Origin: Capnocytophaga catalasegens
Lineage (GTDB): Bacteria > Bacteroidota > Bacteroidia > Flavobacteriales > Flavobacteriaceae
DNA: 56,002 nt
NCBI RefSeq assembly: GCF_026005215.1
Contig: NZ_BPMA01000036.1
Coordinates: 15,295-71,296 of the forward strand
Direction of reading: 5' to 3'
Part shown: in pieces, positions 19,721 to 28,118 of the stretch
How the letters are laid out: the number at the start of each line of letters is the position of its first letter
How positions within the stretch are numbered: the first letter of the stretch is position 1
Notes under the pieces: generated by a model
Databases searched by the model: none
What the model was told of the DNA's origin: nothing
The model's input: only the letters and a program-made list of their open reading frames with translations
Program-made: the position numbers and the translations under genes

Positions 19721-19859
19721 CATATAAAATCAAAAGCAACAAAATTTTATTATTTTTTTTTAATAATTTTTAATTATTTGTTTTTTTTTAAAATTTGTGC
19801 TAAAATAAAATAAATCTATCAACAAACTATATCTATATAATAATCAATTATTTATATTA

Positions 19860-19893
19860 AAAAAAGCAAGAATTTTTTAGTCCTTGCTTTTTT
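19860..19893 (-). terminator. Intrinsic terminator of sucC
   Basis: An 11-bp stem (AAAAAAGCAAG / CTTGCTTTTTT) with a 12-base loop, 22 bases after the sucC stop; the T side serves the minus strand. Confidence 0.8.
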
Positions 19894-19915
19894 GAAATAA
19901 TTATACAAAAAATTT

Positions 19916-21106
19916 CTATTGTAAAACTTGTTTTACTTTATCGGCAGCTTCCTGAAACTGAATAGCTGAATGTACTGCCAATCCCGATTTATCAATCATT
20001 TCTTTGGCTATTTCAGCATTTGTACCTTGTAGGCGAACAATAATAGGAACTTGGATATTTCCCATATTTTTGTAAGCGTCAATAATTCCTTGTGCTACGC
20101 GGTCGCAACGAACAATTCCTCCAAAAATATTGATTAAAATAGCCTTTACATTTGGATCTTTTAGAATAATACGAAAAGCTGTTTCTACACGCGAAGCATC
20201 AGCCGTTCCTCCTACATCAAGAAAATTGGCAGGCTCTCCTCCTGCTTGTTTTATCAAATCCATCGTAGCCATTGCGAGTCCAGCTCCATTAACCATACAA
20301 CCTACATTTCCGTCCAAATCTACATAATTAAGTCCCACTGCTTTTGCTTCGACTTCAATGGGATTTTCTTCACGAATATCACGCATTTGAGTATAATCAT
20401 TATGGCGAAAAAGAGCATTGTCATCAAGGGTTACTTTGGCATCAACTGCCAATATTTTATTATCAGAAGTTTTCAGTAATGGATTGATTTCAAACAAATT
20501 AGCATCAGAAGTGATATATGCTTTATACAACGAAGTTACAAACTTAACCATTTCTTTAAAAGCTTCTCCTGACAATCCTAAATTGAATGCTATATTACGA
20601 GCCTGAAAAGGTAAAAGTCCTAACATTGGATCTATTTCTTCTACAAAAATAAGATGTGGAGTCTTGTCTGCAACAGTTTCAATATCCATGCCTCCTTCTG
20701 TGGAATACATAATCATATTTTTTCCTGTAGAGCGATTCAAAAGTACTGACATATAATATTCCTTAGGTTCACTTTCTCCTGGATAAAAAACATCTTCTGC
20801 AATGAGTATTTGATGAACTTTTTTTCCTTCTTTGGGTGTTTGTGGGGTAATTAAATTCATACCTATCATCTGTTCAGCAATCTCTTTCACCTGGTCAAGG
20901 TTTTTGGCTAATTTAACTCCTCCACCTTTTCCACGCCCTCCTGCATGTATTTGAGCTTTGACTACAAACCATTGTGTGCCTGTTTGTTGGGACAATTTTT
21001 TGGCTGCCATAACAGCCTCATCGGGGCTTGTAGCTACAATACCTCGTTGAGTTTGTACCCCAAAACTTGCTAATATTTCTTTGCCTTGATATTCGTGTAA
21101 ATTCAT
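19916..21106 (-). CDS. sucC: Succinyl-CoA synthetase (ADP-forming) subunit beta
   Basis: A 396-residue ATP-grasp subunit. Features are MNLHEYQGKEILASFGV, the Gly-rich HAGGRGKGGGVKLA, FEINPLLKT, VDAKVTLDDNALFRH, the power-helix region GCMVNGAGLAMATMDLI, and the C-terminal ligase part with ILINIFGGIVRCD. With SucD it interconverts succinyl-CoA and succinate in the TCA cycle. sucD is not in the window, so the subunits are encoded apart. It is flanked by its own -7 box (21128-21135) and terminator. Confidence 0.97.
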   Translation of the reverse strand: MNLHEYQGKEILASFGVQTQRGIVATSPDEAVMAAKKLSQQTGTQWFVVKAQIHAGGRGKGGGVKLAKNLDQVKEIAEQMIGMNLITPQTPKEGKKVHQILIAEDVFYPGESEPKEYYMSVLLNRSTGKNMIMYSTEGGMDIETVADKTPHLIFVEEIDPMLGLLPFQARNIAFNLGLSGEAFKEMVKFVTSLYKAYITSDANLFEINPLLKTSDNKILAVDAKVTLDDNALFRHNDYTQMRDIREENPIEVEAKAVGLNYVDLDGNVGCMVNGAGLAMATMDLIKQAGGEPANFLDVGGTADASRVETAFRIILKDPNVKAILINIFGGIVRCDRVAQGIIDAYKNMGNIQVPIIVRLQGTNAEIAKEMIDKSGLAVHSAIQFQEAADKVKQVLQ

Positions 21107-21127
21107 AGAACAATAATTTTAATAGGA

Positions 21128-21135
21128 CAAAAATA
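21128..21135 (-). promoter_or_regulatory. -7 box for sucC
   Basis: Minus strand TATTTTTG, exact TAnnTTTG, 22 bases before the ATG. Confidence 0.5.
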
Positions 21136-21304
21136 CATCTTTTTTTGAAAAAAAACTATTTTTCTTGAAAAAAAATGAAATTTTCATATTTAAAATAACT
21201 TCTTTGTCAAAATTTCTTTCTCTTTATTTAATTCTGATATTGAATTTCTGTTAATTTTTTAAAATTATCCTCTAAGAATTTTTTTTTTTTACCAAAAAAA
21301 TATT

Positions 21305-21312
21305 TATCTTTG
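21305..21312 (+). promoter_or_regulatory. -7 box for the roadblock-like pair
   Basis: Plus strand TATCTTTG, exact consensus, followed by CCC and the ATG 33 bases later. It defines a two-gene unit ending at the hairpin 22233-22263. Confidence 0.55.
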
Positions 21313-21344
21313 CCCAAATAAATCCAATAAAAAAATTACGATTT

Positions 21345-21794
21345 ATGACACAGCAAAAATTTGATCAATATGCCACTCAAATGGGAAATAAACTCCACGG
21401 ACTTTTGTCTGTGAATTTTATAAATATTGACAATGGCTCTCTTATTCACTCTGTTTCCTTTTCAGGAATAGATTATAAGGCTACGGCTAAATTTGAAGCT
21501 GAAATTGTTAAAAATTCATTGCGAGCTATTAAATTTACAGATAGTAGTGATGAGACTTTGCATGAAATTATCATAAGTAATGATGAGCATATTCATTTTC
21601 TATATGTTGCAACAAATGCTGATTTTTTAGTACATCTTATTACAAATGCACAAAGTATAAACTATGCTCTTTTGCATATGACTCACAATGAATGCTGGCA
21701 AAGTTTGATTGCAGAATCTTTTGAAAAAGACAATTCTACAACCGAAGTATCCCACAAGAAAGTAAAACAATTTAAACAATTATTTTTTAATTAA
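21345..21794 (+). CDS. Roadblock/LC7-like protein A (first of a paralogous pair)
   Basis: A 149-residue soluble protein. I see an N-terminal helix, a beta pair LLSVNFINIDNGSLIHS, a helix KFEAEIVKNSLRAI, two strands (EIIISNDEHIHFLYVA and DFLVHLITN) and a C-terminal helix. That order matches the roadblock/LC7 (MglB-like) fold, and the protein aligns with its downstream neighbour along its length. The Lys-rich tail KKVKQFKQ is extra. Roadblock proteins dimerise and often regulate small GTPases, but no GTPase gene is nearby. The fold is inferred from pattern and no function is established. Confidence 0.72.
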   Translation: MTQQKFDQYATQMGNKLHGLLSVNFINIDNGSLIHSVSFSGIDYKATAKFEAEIVKNSLRAIKFTDSSDETLHEIIISNDEHIHFLYVATNADFLVHLITNAQSINYALLHMTHNECWQSLIAESFEKDNSTTEVSHKKVKQFKQLFFN

Positions 21795-21805
21795 AAAGTA
21801 AAAAA

Positions 21806-22198
21806 ATGGTTGATTATTTGAATCATTTTGTAGAGAAAATACAAGAAAATATACCCAGTTTTATTTCAGTCTCGCTCGTTAATACGAATGATGGTACAAT
21901 TCTAGCATATAAAGCAAAAAACAACGAAGATAACAGTCCAGCAAGTTCATTTCAAATAGAAATTTTCAAGGATGCCATTCGCTCGTTTGAGAATACCGAA
22001 GGACTGACTGATAAGAGAGTAAAAGATGTTTCTATTATTTACAAAAATCAGGTACATGTTACATCTATTTCAGATAACAAACAATTATTAGTACATTTGG
22101 TTTTGGACAATACAGCCAATTTGGTTCTTGCCAAAATGATAATGATTCGTTTTCGTGAAGAACTGACAATAAAGTTGGAACAAGAAAATTTTTTTTAA
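21806..22198 (+). CDS. Roadblock/LC7-like protein B (second of a paralogous pair)
   Basis: A 130-residue protein 11 bases after its paralogue. Matching segments are FISVSLVNTNDGTILAY, FQIEIFKDAIRSF, VKDVSIIYKNQVHV and LLVHLVLDNTANLVLAK, which align with the corresponding blocks of protein A. The order helix-beta-beta-helix-beta-beta-beta-helix is that of roadblock/LC7 domains. The C-terminus is acidic and aromatic (KLEQENFF). Divergence of the two copies suggests a heterodimer rather than a recent duplication. Function unknown. Confidence 0.72.
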   Translation: MVDYLNHFVEKIQENIPSFISVSLVNTNDGTILAYKAKNNEDNSPASSFQIEIFKDAIRSFENTEGLTDKRVKDVSIIYKNQVHVTSISDNKQLLVHLVLDNTANLVLAKMIMIRFREELTIKLEQENFF

Positions 22199-22232
22199 CA
22201 ATATAGATTAAACATTGAATTATTAAATTAAA

Positions 22233-22263
22233 AATCCTGAAAAAAACAACTATTTTCAGGATT
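22233..22263. terminator. Bidirectional terminator between roadblock pair and CoA-transferase
   Basis: An 11-bp stem AATCCTGAAAA / TTTTCAGGATT between two convergent genes, with A-rich and T-rich flanks that serve both strands. Confidence 0.8.
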
Positions 22264-22271
22264 TTTTGTAT

Positions 22272-23561
22272 CTATAAATTATCTTTTTTCCAAGTTTCGT
22301 AAAAAGTTCGCTCAATAGCTTCTTGATGTTTCGGATGAGCAATATTAACAAGTATTTTCTGACGTTGAGCTAATGTTTTTCCTCGCAAATCAGCAATACC
22401 ATATTCGGTAACTACATACTGAATATGAAAACGAGTAGTTACAACTCCTGCTCCTAAACGTAAAAACGGAACAATACGACTTTCTCCATGTCTTGTCTCA
22501 GAAGGAAGAGCTATAATAGCCTTTCCTCCAACACTTTGTGAAGCTCCACGAACAAAATCAATCTGCCCACCAATTCCTGAATACATCTTTGTCCCAATAG
22601 AGTCAGCACAAACCTGACCTGTTATATCTACCTCAATAGCAGAATTAACCGAAATCATTTGTGTATTTTGAGCGATAATAGCGGGGGCATTTGTGTATTT
22701 GCTCTCACGAACTTCAATAATTGGATTGTCGTGAGCAAAATCATACAAGCGTTTTGAACCAAACATAAAAGTACAAACTACTTTGCCTGTATTTATTGTT
22801 TTTTTCTGTCCTGTAACAACACCTTTTTCAATCAAATCAACGACACCATCAGTTAATAATTCGGTATGTACTCCTAAGTGCTTTCTATTACTCAATTTTT
22901 TAAGAACTGCATCTGGCACAGACCCTATTCCCACCTGTATAGTCGAATTGTCTTCAATAAGTTGTGCTACATTTTCAGCTATCTTTTCCTCAACACCAGA
23001 GGTTCTCTCTGCATATTCCAGACCATACAAAGGACTATTATGAGGAACCAAATAGGTAATTTCACTTATATGAATTGATGTATCTCCAAAAGTACGAGGC
23101 ATATTTTCATTAACTTGCGCGATAACATAACGAGCGTGTTTGATTGCTGCCCAACAAGCCTCTACAGAAACTCCCAAAGAACAATATCCGTGGCGATCAG
23201 GAGGCGAAACACTTATAAAAACACCATCAATCGGAACTATTTTCTCATAAAAAAAACGAGGTAATTCACTTAGGAAAACAGGCGTATAAGAACCATTTCC
23301 TTCTTTTATGATATGTCTTACATTGTTTGATAGAAAAAATGAATTCACATAAAAACTCTCACGAAGCGAAGGGTCAGCATAAGCCGCATAATCAGAAGTT
23401 AAAATATGAGAAACTTCTACTCCTCTTAGTTCAGTAGCTCTTTTCGCTAAAGCATCTGTCAGAATTTTGGGAGTTGCTGCTGCTGCTTGCACGTAAATTC
23501 TATCACCCGATTGTACTATTTTTACAGCTTCGTCGGCTGTTGTGTATATGCAATTTTTCAT
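22272..23561 (-). CDS. Acetyl-CoA hydrolase/transferase family CoA-transferase
   Basis: A 429-residue enzyme of the family that includes 4-hydroxybutyrate CoA-transferase and acetate:succinyl-CoA transferases. Motifs are VSPPDRHGYCSLGVSVEA, STIQVGIGSVPDAVL, the nucleophile region HTELLTDGVVDL, GIGGQIDFVRGAS and the C-terminal VTEYGIADLRGKTLAQR. It would move CoA between acyl groups, perhaps in butyrate, succinate or acetate metabolism; the sequence does not fix the substrate. It starts 16 bases after hisS and is probably cotranscribed with it, although there is no metabolic link. Confidence 0.88.
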   Translation of the reverse strand: MKNCIYTTADEAVKIVQSGDRIYVQAAAATPKILTDALAKRATELRGVEVSHILTSDYAAYADPSLRESFYVNSFFLSNNVRHIIKEGNGSYTPVFLSELPRFFYEKIVPIDGVFISVSPPDRHGYCSLGVSVEACWAAIKHARYVIAQVNENMPRTFGDTSIHISEITYLVPHNSPLYGLEYAERTSGVEEKIAENVAQLIEDNSTIQVGIGSVPDAVLKKLSNRKHLGVHTELLTDGVVDLIEKGVVTGQKKTINTGKVVCTFMFGSKRLYDFAHDNPIIEVRESKYTNAPAIIAQNTQMISVNSAIEVDITGQVCADSIGTKMYSGIGGQIDFVRGASQSVGGKAIIALPSETRHGESRIVPFLRLGAGVVTTRFHIQYVVTEYGIADLRGKTLAQRQKILVNIAHPKHQEAIERTFYETWKKDNL

Positions 23562-23577
23562 TTATTGTACTACGTTT

Positions 23578-24948
23578 TTAAAATTTAAATTGGTTAATGT
23601 CTGAAAAATTATATTCGGTTTGCTGTCCCGATACCATATTTTTTAAAATAAATTGTTGCTTTTTGAGTTCATTTTCACCTATAATAATTACATAATTAGC
23701 CCCTCGCTTGTCAGCATAAGCGAGTTGTTTTTTGAGTTTGGAAGTCTCGGGATATAATTCCGTTTTGTAGCCTTTTTGTCTTAGTTGATTGATAATTCTC
23801 AAACTTTCGATAGCTTCTTCATGACCAAAATTGATAAAAAGAATGTCCAAAGCTTGGTTAATTTCCTCGGGAAATAAACCAAGCTGTTCAAGTACTAAAT
23901 AAATACGGTCTAATCCGAAAGAAATTCCTACGCCACTCATATTTTTCAATCCGAAAATTCCGGTTAGGTCATCATAACGTCCTCCGCCACCAATAGAACC
24001 TAATTGTATTTGTTGAGGTGCAACTACTTCAAAAATAGCCCCCGTGTAGTAGTTCAAACCACGAGCCAATGTTACATCAAGTTCCAATGAAGCTACGGAT
24101 AACGGTAGCTGTGCTATTGCGTTGCAAATGAATTCTAATTCAGTTATTCCTTGCAATCCTACTTGGCTATCTACCAAAATTTCTCGTAATTGATTTATCT
24201 TTTCGAGGAAAGTTCCGTTTAATTCAAAAATAGGATTGATTGTTTGAACATCCACAGAAGAAATTCCTCGTGAGAGCATCTCTTGAATTACTTTTTCTTT
24301 TCCTATTTTATCAAGTTTGTCCAGAGCTGTGGTAAAATCAATAAGTTTATCGCTTTGTCCGATGATTTGAGCAAAACCACTCAATATTTTTCGGTGATTT
24401 ATTTTGATAGTAACTCCTTTCATATTTAATGAATTGAATACAGAATCGTATAGCTGAATCAATTCAATTTCTTGCCACAGACTTTGGCTACCAACCACGT
24501 CTGCATCACACTGAAAGAATTCTCGATAGCGTCCTTTTTGGGGTCTATCGGCTCGCCAAACGGGTTGTATTTGATATCTTTTGAAGGGTAAAGTCAGTTC
24601 ATTTTGATGTTGTACTACATAGCGTGCAAAAGGAACAGTCAGGTCATAACGGAGGGCTTTTTCGCTAATTTGGGGAGTCAGCCTCTGGCTATTTTTCTCG
24701 TTTAAAAACTCATCTGAAACGTTGGTGAGGAAATCGCCCGAATTTAATATTTTGAAAATCAATCGGTCGCCTTCTTCGCCATATTTGCCCATTAGCGTTT
24801 CATAATTTTCAAAACTAGGTGTTTCAATGGGTTGAAAACCAAATAGTTCAAATTTTTCTTTTATTTTATTTTGTATATAAATTCGCTTTTTCAGCTCAGT
24901 GGGCGAAAAATCGCGTGTCCCTTTAGGAATACTGGGTTTGTATATCAT
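23578..24948 (-). CDS. hisS: Histidyl-tRNA synthetase
   Basis: A 456-residue class II synthetase. Features are the start PSIPKGTRDFSP, motif 2 around RPQKGRYREFFQCDADVVG, the His-binding LARGLNYYTGAIFE, motif 3 region GGGGRYDDLTG and SGVGISFGLDRIYLVLE, and a C-terminal anticodon-binding domain (about 360-456). Length is typical of Bacteroidota HisS. A -7 box is at 24972-24979. Confidence 0.97.
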   Translation of the reverse strand: MIYKPSIPKGTRDFSPTELKKRIYIQNKIKEKFELFGFQPIETPSFENYETLMGKYGEEGDRLIFKILNSGDFLTNVSDEFLNEKNSQRLTPQISEKALRYDLTVPFARYVVQHQNELTLPFKRYQIQPVWRADRPQKGRYREFFQCDADVVGSQSLWQEIELIQLYDSVFNSLNMKGVTIKINHRKILSGFAQIIGQSDKLIDFTTALDKLDKIGKEKVIQEMLSRGISSVDVQTINPIFELNGTFLEKINQLREILVDSQVGLQGITELEFICNAIAQLPLSVASLELDVTLARGLNYYTGAIFEVVAPQQIQLGSIGGGGRYDDLTGIFGLKNMSGVGISFGLDRIYLVLEQLGLFPEEINQALDILFINFGHEEAIESLRIINQLRQKGYKTELYPETSKLKKQLAYADKRGANYVIIIGENELKKQQFILKNMVSGQQTEYNFSDINQFKF

Positions 24949-24971
24949 TGATAATTATTTTTTTCAAAAAA

Positions 24972-24979
24972 CAAAGATA
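24972..24979 (-). promoter_or_regulatory. -7 box for hisS
   Basis: Minus strand TATCTTTG, exact consensus, 24 bases before the hisS ATG. It diverges from the bioD promoter at 25085-25092. Confidence 0.5.
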
Positions 24980-25084
24980 TGAAAAAAACTAATATAAAAA
25001 AAATATTATTTTCGATAAAAATATTCATTTCTAAACCTTATATTTTGAAGATAAAAAAGTAATTTTATTCTCTAAATAATTTAG

Positions 25085-25092
25085 TATATTTG
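25085..25092 (+). promoter_or_regulatory. -7 box for bioD
   Basis: Plus strand TATATTTG, exact TAnnTTTG, 28 bases before the bioD ATG. Confidence 0.5.
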
Positions 25093-25119
25093 CAAATTGA
25101 AAATTAGAACAGAATTCAA

Positions 25120-25755
25120 ATGACTTTTTTTATAACGGGGATTTCGACCGAAGTAGGAAAAACCATCGTTTCAGCCATTGTTGTACAAGCGCTCAAAGCA
25201 GATTATTGGAAACCAATACAGGCTGGCGAATTAGACAATTCGGACACTATGAAAGTTCAAGAGCTTGTCAGTTGTGAAACTACTACTTTTTTTCCGAATT
25301 CGTATGCATTGAAACACCCTGCCAGTCCGCATCTTTCTGCGCAGATGGAAAATATTGATATTAGTTTGGCACATATTATTCGCCCCAAGACAAACAAACC
25401 CTTAGTTATTGAAGGTGCGGGAGGATTATTAGTACCTATCAATTCGTATCAGACCATTGCCGATTTGATAGCTCCGACTGATAAGGTAATTATCGTCTCG
25501 CGACATTATTTGGGCAGTATCAACCACACAATGCTTACTATTGAAGCTCTAAAACGCCGTCATTTGTCTATTGCAGGAATAATTTTCAGCGGAAAAGAAA
25601 ATACTGCCACCGAACAATGGCTCGCCGAAAATACACAAGTTCAGATACTTGGTCGCATTGATGAAGAAAAATATTTTGACAAAGAAATTATAAATAACTA
25701 TGCAAAATCTTTTGCTTCGAAACTTCTTCATATACAAAATCAGGTTAATTCGTAA
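25120..25755 (+). CDS. bioD: Dethiobiotin synthetase
   Basis: A 211-residue ATP-dependent enzyme closing the ureido ring of dethiobiotin from DAPA and CO2. Features are the P-loop FITGISTEVGKT (residues 3-14), KPIQAGELD, SPHLSAQMEN, the switch region IEGAGGLLVPI and IIVSRHYLGSINHT. Length is slightly below the 220-230 common for the family. kdsA follows by 14 bases. The other biotin gene here, bioF, is 25 kb away. Confidence 0.93.
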   Translation: MTFFITGISTEVGKTIVSAIVVQALKADYWKPIQAGELDNSDTMKVQELVSCETTTFFPNSYALKHPASPHLSAQMENIDISLAHIIRPKTNKPLVIEGAGGLLVPINSYQTIADLIAPTDKVIIVSRHYLGSINHTMLTIEALKRRHLSIAGIIFSGKENTATEQWLAENTQVQILGRIDEEKYFDKEIINNYAKSFASKLLHIQNQVNS

Positions 25756-25769
25756 AAAAAATAATTCGC

Positions 25770-26588
25770 ATGCAAATAGAACTTATCCCACAAATCAAAA
25801 ATACGACGTATGGCAACTTTTTTCTCATAGCTGGACCTTGCGCTATTGAGGGAGAGGAAATGGCTCTTCAAATTGCTGAAAAAATAACTCGCATTACGGA
25901 CAGATTACGTATTCCATATATATTTAAGGGTAGTTTTAAGAAAGCTAATCGTAGTCGTATTGATTCATTCACAGGAATTGGAGACGAAAAGGCACTTAAA
26001 ATCTTACAGAAGGTATCGAGTACCTTTGCAGTACCTACCCTAACAGATATACACCAAGTGGGCGATGCTTTTATGGCATCCGAATATGTAGATGTATTGC
26101 AAATCCCCGCTTTTCTGGTACGTCAAACAGATTTGGTTGTGGCAGCCGCTCAAACAGGTAAAGTGGTTAACCTGAAAAAAGGTCAGTTTATGAGTCCTGA
26201 GAGTATGAAACATGCGGTGCAAAAAGTGCTCGATTGTGGCAATCCGCAGGCTATTATAACCGATAGAGGCACAATGTTTGGCTATCAGGATATGATTGTA
26301 GATTTTCGAGGCATTCCAACAATGAAAAAGTATGCACCGGTAGTCTTAGACGTTACTCATTCGCTTCAACAGCCCAATCAGGACAGCGGTGTAACGGGTG
26401 GTCGCCCCGAAATGATTGAAACTATCGCCCGAGCAGGGGTTGTTAATAATGTCGATGGTTTATTTATCGAAACTCACTTCGACCCTAAGAATGCTAAAAG
26501 TGATGGAGCTAATATGTTACACTTAGACCTATTAGACAAACTTCTGACACGTTTGACAGCTATAAGACAAACGATAAACCAATTTTAA
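25770..26588 (+). CDS. kdsA: 3-deoxy-8-phosphooctulonate synthase
   Basis: A 272-residue enzyme condensing PEP with arabinose 5-phosphate to Kdo-8-phosphate for lipid A/LPS. Signatures are FLIAGPCAIEGEEMALQIAE, YIFKGSFKKANRSR, TLTDIHQVGDA, QTDLVVAAAQTGKVVNLKKGQFMSPE, TDRGTMFGYQDMIVDFRGI and FIETHFDPKNAKSDGANML. It is probably cotranscribed with bioD. A degenerate tandem array begins at or just after its stop codon. Confidence 0.97.
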   Translation: MQIELIPQIKNTTYGNFFLIAGPCAIEGEEMALQIAEKITRITDRLRIPYIFKGSFKKANRSRIDSFTGIGDEKALKILQKVSSTFAVPTLTDIHQVGDAFMASEYVDVLQIPAFLVRQTDLVVAAAQTGKVVNLKKGQFMSPESMKHAVQKVLDCGNPQAIITDRGTMFGYQDMIVDFRGIPTMKKYAPVVLDVTHSLQQPNQDSGVTGGRPEMIETIARAGVVNNVDGLFIETHFDPKNAKSDGANMLHLDLLDKLLTRLTAIRQTINQF

Positions 26589-26623
26589 TCAAGATATAAA
26601 GCTGCTTTTTAATGATTTTTTAT

Positions 26624-26989
26624 AAAAATTAACTTCAAAAAGATACCGAACAACATTTTATAAAAACAATCAACATAAAAAAGTTACCTTACTAATTTTT
26701 ATAAAAATATTTTAGACTGAAAAGCCACTTGATTAGTATTTATAAAAATATTTTAGTCTAAAAAGCCACTTTATAAATTAGAATAAAAATATTTTAACCC
26801 AAAAAGCCGCTTGACAAGGTAAAATAAAAACATTTTATCCTGAAAAGTTACTAGATAAGGTAAAACAAAAATATTTTATCCTAAAAAGTCGCTTGACAAG
26901 GTAAAATAAAAACATTTTATCCAAAAAAGCAACCAAATAAGGTGAATTAAAAATATTTCAACTAAAAAAACCTCTTTTTAAAGATAAAA
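26624..26989. repeat. Tandem array of 41-bp degenerate A/T-rich repeats
   Basis: Eight consecutive 41-bp units start at 26662, 26703, 26744, 26785, 26826, 26867, 26908 and 26949, preceded by a 38-bp unit at 26624. Decayed traces reach back to the kdsA stop and forward to about 27045. Each unit has an A-tract start (AAAAATATTTTA), a central AAAAAGCCGCTTGA-like block and an end like AAGGTAAAAT. Copies differ at many positions but the period has no indel across eight units. There is no open frame. The array fills the 462-base gap between kdsA and manA. Confidence 0.9.
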
Positions 26990-27050
26990 AATTAAAAAAA
27001 TCACCAAATAGACACTATATTAGTTAATAATAAAAATAAAATTATAAAAA

Positions 27051-28022
27051 ATGAAGCAATTATATCCATTCAAATTTCGTCCAATACTAAAAGAGCGTAT
27101 TTGGGGCGGAACAAAATTAAGAGATGTTTTTTCAAAACCCATTCCAAATGAAATCACAGGAGAAAGCTGGGAAGTATCGACTGTAAAAGGCGATGTTTCT
27201 ATAATTGATAACGGAAGTCTATCTGGCGAAAGCCTACAAAAACTACTTGATGAACAACCAGAGGCATTAGTAGGAAAACACATTTATGAGCGCTTCGGAA
27301 AGGAATTTCCTATTCTTATTAAGTTTATTGATGCCCGAGAAGACCTATCTATTCAGGTGCATCCGAATGATGAATTAGCAAAAAAGCGGCATAATTCCTT
27401 CGGAAAAACTGAAATGTGGTACGTTATGGACGCTGACAAAGACGCTCAACTTATTGTAGGGTTTAACAAATCAGTAACTAAGGAAGAATATCAGCAGCAC
27501 TTAGAGAATGGTACCCTGACCGAGATACTGAATTATGAACCAGTAAGCGAGGGTAGTACTTTTTTTATAAATACAGGTAAAGTACACGCCATAGGTGCAG
27601 GAACATTGTTAGCTGAAATACAACAAACCAGTGATATTACTTATCGGGTGTATGATTTTAATCGCCGAGACAAAAATGGCAATTTGCGCGAACTCCACAC
27701 AGAGCAAGCCCTCGATGCGATTGATTATCAGAAGAAAGATGATTTCAAGGTGCAATATAGCCACTCACTAAATGAGCATAATACTATGGTAAGCTGTCCG
27801 TACTTCATTACGAACTATCTGAAACTAAATCAAAATCTGCCAGTTGCTATTTCAGCCCGTGACTCTTTTCATATCTATATGTGTGTAAAAGGACAAGGTG
27901 CTATAACATACGGAGACCTTACAATGCCCATACAAAAGGGCGAAACGATTTTAGTTCCCGCAAGTTGTGAGCAGATTACCATTGAAACCAATGATATTGA
28001 GTTGTTAGAAGTATATTTGTAG
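27051..28022 (+). CDS. manA: Mannose-6-phosphate isomerase, class I
   Basis: A 323-residue cupin enzyme interconverting mannose 6-phosphate and fructose 6-phosphate. Features are KFRPILKERIWGGTKL, the Zn-binding SIQVHPNDELA and KTEMWYVMDA, the active-site GKVHAIGAGTLLAEIQQTSD followed by RVYDFNRRD, and a C-terminal cupin half ending in KGETILVPASCE. It is the short bacterial form. It lies after the 41-bp array and 96 bases before a GH130 enzyme, which suggests a small mannose-handling unit. No clear TAnnTTTG box is visible immediately upstream. Confidence 0.93.
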   Translation: MKQLYPFKFRPILKERIWGGTKLRDVFSKPIPNEITGESWEVSTVKGDVSIIDNGSLSGESLQKLLDEQPEALVGKHIYERFGKEFPILIKFIDAREDLSIQVHPNDELAKKRHNSFGKTEMWYVMDADKDAQLIVGFNKSVTKEEYQQHLENGTLTEILNYEPVSEGSTFFINTGKVHAIGAGTLLAEIQQTSDITYRVYDFNRRDKNGNLRELHTEQALDAIDYQKKDDFKVQYSHSLNEHNTMVSCPYFITNYLKLNQNLPVAISARDSFHIYMCVKGQGAITYGDLTMPIQKGETILVPASCEQITIETNDIELLEVYL

Positions 28023-28118
28023 CCAATTTTTTCAAAAAAAGATAGAAAATTCGCTCAATAGCATCTCTACAAAATACAAAACAAAAATAAAATACTTTTT
28101 AATTTAAAATAAAATATA

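Noticed and set aside
26624-26989. 41-bp array as a CRISPR array
   Set aside because: Units are uniformly diverged along their length. There are no identical repeats alternating with unique spacers, and no cas gene is present.
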